In this document: positions 5,275-6,893 of the stretch, one piece after another
Layout: every line of letters begins with the position of its first letter
Position numbering within the stretch: the stretch's first letter is position 1
Origin: Desulfuromonadaceae bacterium GWB2_53_15
GTDB lineage: Bacteria > Desulfobacterota > Desulfuromonadia > Geobacterales > Pseudopelobacteraceae
NCBI GenBank assembly: GCA_001824455.1
Contig: MHXL01000028.1
Coordinates: 1 to 6,893, forward strand
Reading direction: 5' to 3'
DNA: 6,893 nucleotides
Translations under genes and position numbers: made by a program
Notes under the pieces: model-generated
Seen by the model: the letters and a program-made list of their open reading frames with translations, nothing else
Told to the model about the DNA's origin: nothing
Databases searched by the model: none

Positions 5275-6893
5275 TTATGCCTTCTTTACAATTTTCAAGA
5301 CTGTGCCGAGCAGATCCGAGGCCCGGTTGAAAAAGCTTGAGGCAACTGAGACATGTATTTTATCAGGATTTTGCACCATTCCGGAGAACTGTACGCCGTA
5401 AGGCGACGACAGGCGGTTTACCGCTTGTTCACCAAACCCGTCAGGTTGCGGATCAGCAGCAATAACCAAAGTGCCCCTGTTATTGGCGTTATGGTCAGCC
5501 AGAGTTTGCAATTCTCCGGCGCTCAATCCGTTTTTTGCCTGGCGATCAAAGAACAGCCAGAGTTGTCCGCACTCAGCCAGCAACTGTCTGGAAACTTGAG
5601 GAATATCTTTGCGCCGGACCATTTTTACGGTGAATCCTTCCTTGGCGAGATCAACCAGCACCATTTCTCCCAAAGGCATTGACGCTTTGTCAGCTGAACT
5701 GTCTGCCATGCTGTAGACCAGGATCTGCTTCTGCGCCGGCGCGCTGGAATTTTCTTCCAGCCATGTGGCGACATTCAGGATGTATGTGCGGTTGTCATAG
5801 CTGTTTGCCAAAGGGGTACTGAAACGGAGGGGCGAGGCATCGAATACGATGCCTCCTTGACCATCCAAGTCGTTGGTGTAGGTGGCAATGATCCCTTTTC
5901 CGGCCGGGTCCATGACCATTCGCACGTTAGGGCTGTTTTTCAGGATGACGGTTGAGGTTCCTCCTGAAAGGGAGTTGACCGCTTTCAGGAGCGGATTGCC
6001 CAGATCCACTCCCGGTGCGAAGATCAGAAATTGAAATGTGTAGGCAATCAACAGGGTTCCGGAAAAGCAGATCAGCATATAAAGGACGAAAACCCGTTTT
6101 TTGAAAAAGGTCCAAAAAAGCACCATGGTGGGCACCGCCGTTACCGGGCCGCCGATCATGAACGCCAGGGCAGCACTGCTATCCAGTGTGCCGCCCAGGG
6201 AACTCTTGATGTGAAAGAGAATACTCGAGACGCTGATCTGGTGAAGAAACATCGGAACCGAGGCAAGGGTTATCCAGACAACATTCAGCGGATCTTTTTG
6301 TCCAAAGAAGCGATAGATCCATTCAGTAGGCATGTAGCGCTCGACAACCGCCCCGACAATAACGCCAACAAGGACGTACTTTCCAACCACCCACAGCATT
6401 TCGCTGGACTTTGCCAGAAATACCAGGAACTTGTTTCCCGTTTTGACAGCCACCCGGTTGCCGAAATTCCTCCTGCAGTTGCAGCGCAGGCGCTCATCAG
6501 GATAATCGTCGTCATGGAAGTCGCCCCTGATGATTGCTCCTTCGATGAAGATGTCGTTTTTATTGAAGCTCCCGTGCTTGCTCATGTAGTGCGTCACCAA
6601 CCCCGCGAAGCATCCCATGGAGTATGCAGATACGGTTCTGATGACAGTCCATTCCGGACCAAGATCGTTCAGGGTAAGCAGATAGGTGGAGGGGCTCAGC
6701 AGGGGCGAAGTGACCATCAGGGCCATGACCGGCGCCAGTGGTATTCCCGCAAACAGAAGGCTTATGGCAGTGGTCAGAGTGCCGCAGGCACAGAGCGGGG
6801 TGATAATTCCGACAAAAGATGCCAGGAAAACGCTGAGCACCCCGTATTTCCTCAGGTAGGTCTGCAGTTTGACGGCTATCTTGAAGGTGCGCA
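5275..6893 (-). CDS. ArsP/YraQ (DUF318)-type membrane permease with extra C-terminal domain (5' end outside window)
   Basis: The frame is open to the window edge, with 17 more codons before the GTG at 6840, so the true start and probably the first membrane segment lie outside; 538 residues are visible. Numbering from the first full codon, membrane segments fall at about 18-49, 51-74, 82-103, 163-187, 203-226, 240-263 and 267-291. PLCACG at 32-37 matches the conserved P-x-C-x-C-G of this permease family, and GGPVTAVP at 247-254 is its counterpart in the second half. A hydrophilic loop at 104-160 has an acidic run followed by CNC (137-139) and RR. Members export organoarsenicals (ArsP) or unknown metal-linked substrates. 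Residues 292-538 are an unusual soluble addition not expected in the family. Its DNRTYILNVATWL and LTASGEL-like elements (actual text LSAGELQTLADH, NRGTLVIAADP) recall class I glutamine amidotransferase-like folds. Substrate unknown. Confidence 0.85.
   Translation of the reverse strand, partial: RTFKIAVKLQTYLRKYGVLSVFLASFVGIITPLCACGTLTTAISLLFAGIPLAPVMALMVTSPLLSPSTYLLTLNDLGPEWTVIRTVSAYSMGCFAGLVTHYMSKHGSFNKNDIFIEGAIIRGDFHDDDYPDERLRCNCRRNFGNRVAVKTGNKFLVFLAKSSEMLWVVGKYVLVGVIVGAVVERYMPTEWIYRFFGQKDPLNVVWITLASVPMFLHQISVSSILFHIKSSLGGTLDSSAALAFMIGGPVTAVPTMVLFWTFFKKRVFVLYMLICFSGTLLIAYTFQFLIFAPGVDLGNPLLKAVNSLSGGTSTVILKNSPNVRMVMDPAGKGIIATYTNDLDGQGGIVFDASPLRFSTPLANSYDNRTYILNVATWLEENSSAPAQKQILVYSMADSSADKASMPLGEMVLVDLAKEGFTVKMVRRKDIPQVSRQLLAECGQLWLFFDRQAKNGLSAGELQTLADHNANNRGTLVIAADPQPDGFGEQAVNRLSSPYGVQFSGMVQNPDKIHVSVASSFFNRASDLLGTVLKIVKKA

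Overview
The window looks like a piece of a Geobacter-type chromosome (Desulfuromonadales/Geobacteraceae, moderately GC-rich). Three things point there: a very large multiheme c-type cytochrome carrying the CX4CH/CX2CH heme-motif pairs typical of Geobacter; a three-gene PqqD / radical SAM-SPASM / SPASM-only cassette that I recognise from memory as the 'GeoRSP' system; and a GC-rich inverted repeat of a kind seen between genes in environmental Proteobacteria. The assignment is by family recognition, not by a search.

All six genes lie on the minus strand, so transcription runs from high to low coordinates. From upstream to downstream: (1) 6893-5275, a membrane permease of the ArsP/YraQ (DUF318) type, cut by the window edge at its N-terminus and carrying an extra C-terminal domain of about 250 residues; (2) 5225-4905, a small metal-binding cupin, 49 bp after the permease and behind a strong Shine-Dalgarno; (3) 4906-4833, an imperfect inverted repeat that overlaps the cupin stop codon; (4) 4805-4491, a PqqD-like protein; (5) 4501-3497, a radical SAM/SPASM enzyme; (6) 3500-2598, a SPASM protein with a degenerate radical SAM domain; (7) 2597-2484, an AT-rich intergenic stretch with a possible promoter; (8) 2483-1, the secreted multiheme cytochrome, whose C-terminus lies beyond the window start.

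Genes 4-6 overlap one another (11 bp and 4 bp) and are almost certainly translationally coupled. By family logic, the PqqD protein presents a peptide or protein, the radical SAM/SPASM enzyme modifies it, and the SPASM-only partner assists or binds an Fe-S cluster. No obvious precursor peptide is encoded in the window, so the substrate is unknown. The cytochrome probably has its own promoter. It has 18 heme-binding motifs in the 827 visible residues (14 CX2CH, 4 CX4CH). It is a mosaic: a module with a conserved Trp-Gly occurs four times in residues 73-501, followed by a heme-sparse region. It probably works in the periplasm or outer-surface electron-transfer system. The permease-cupin pair upstream is probably a separate transcription unit, since the inverted repeat includes a possible weak terminator.

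No tRNA, rRNA, CRISPR array or transposase gene was seen. The long plus-strand open frames at 204-2395 are shadows of the cytochrome gene.
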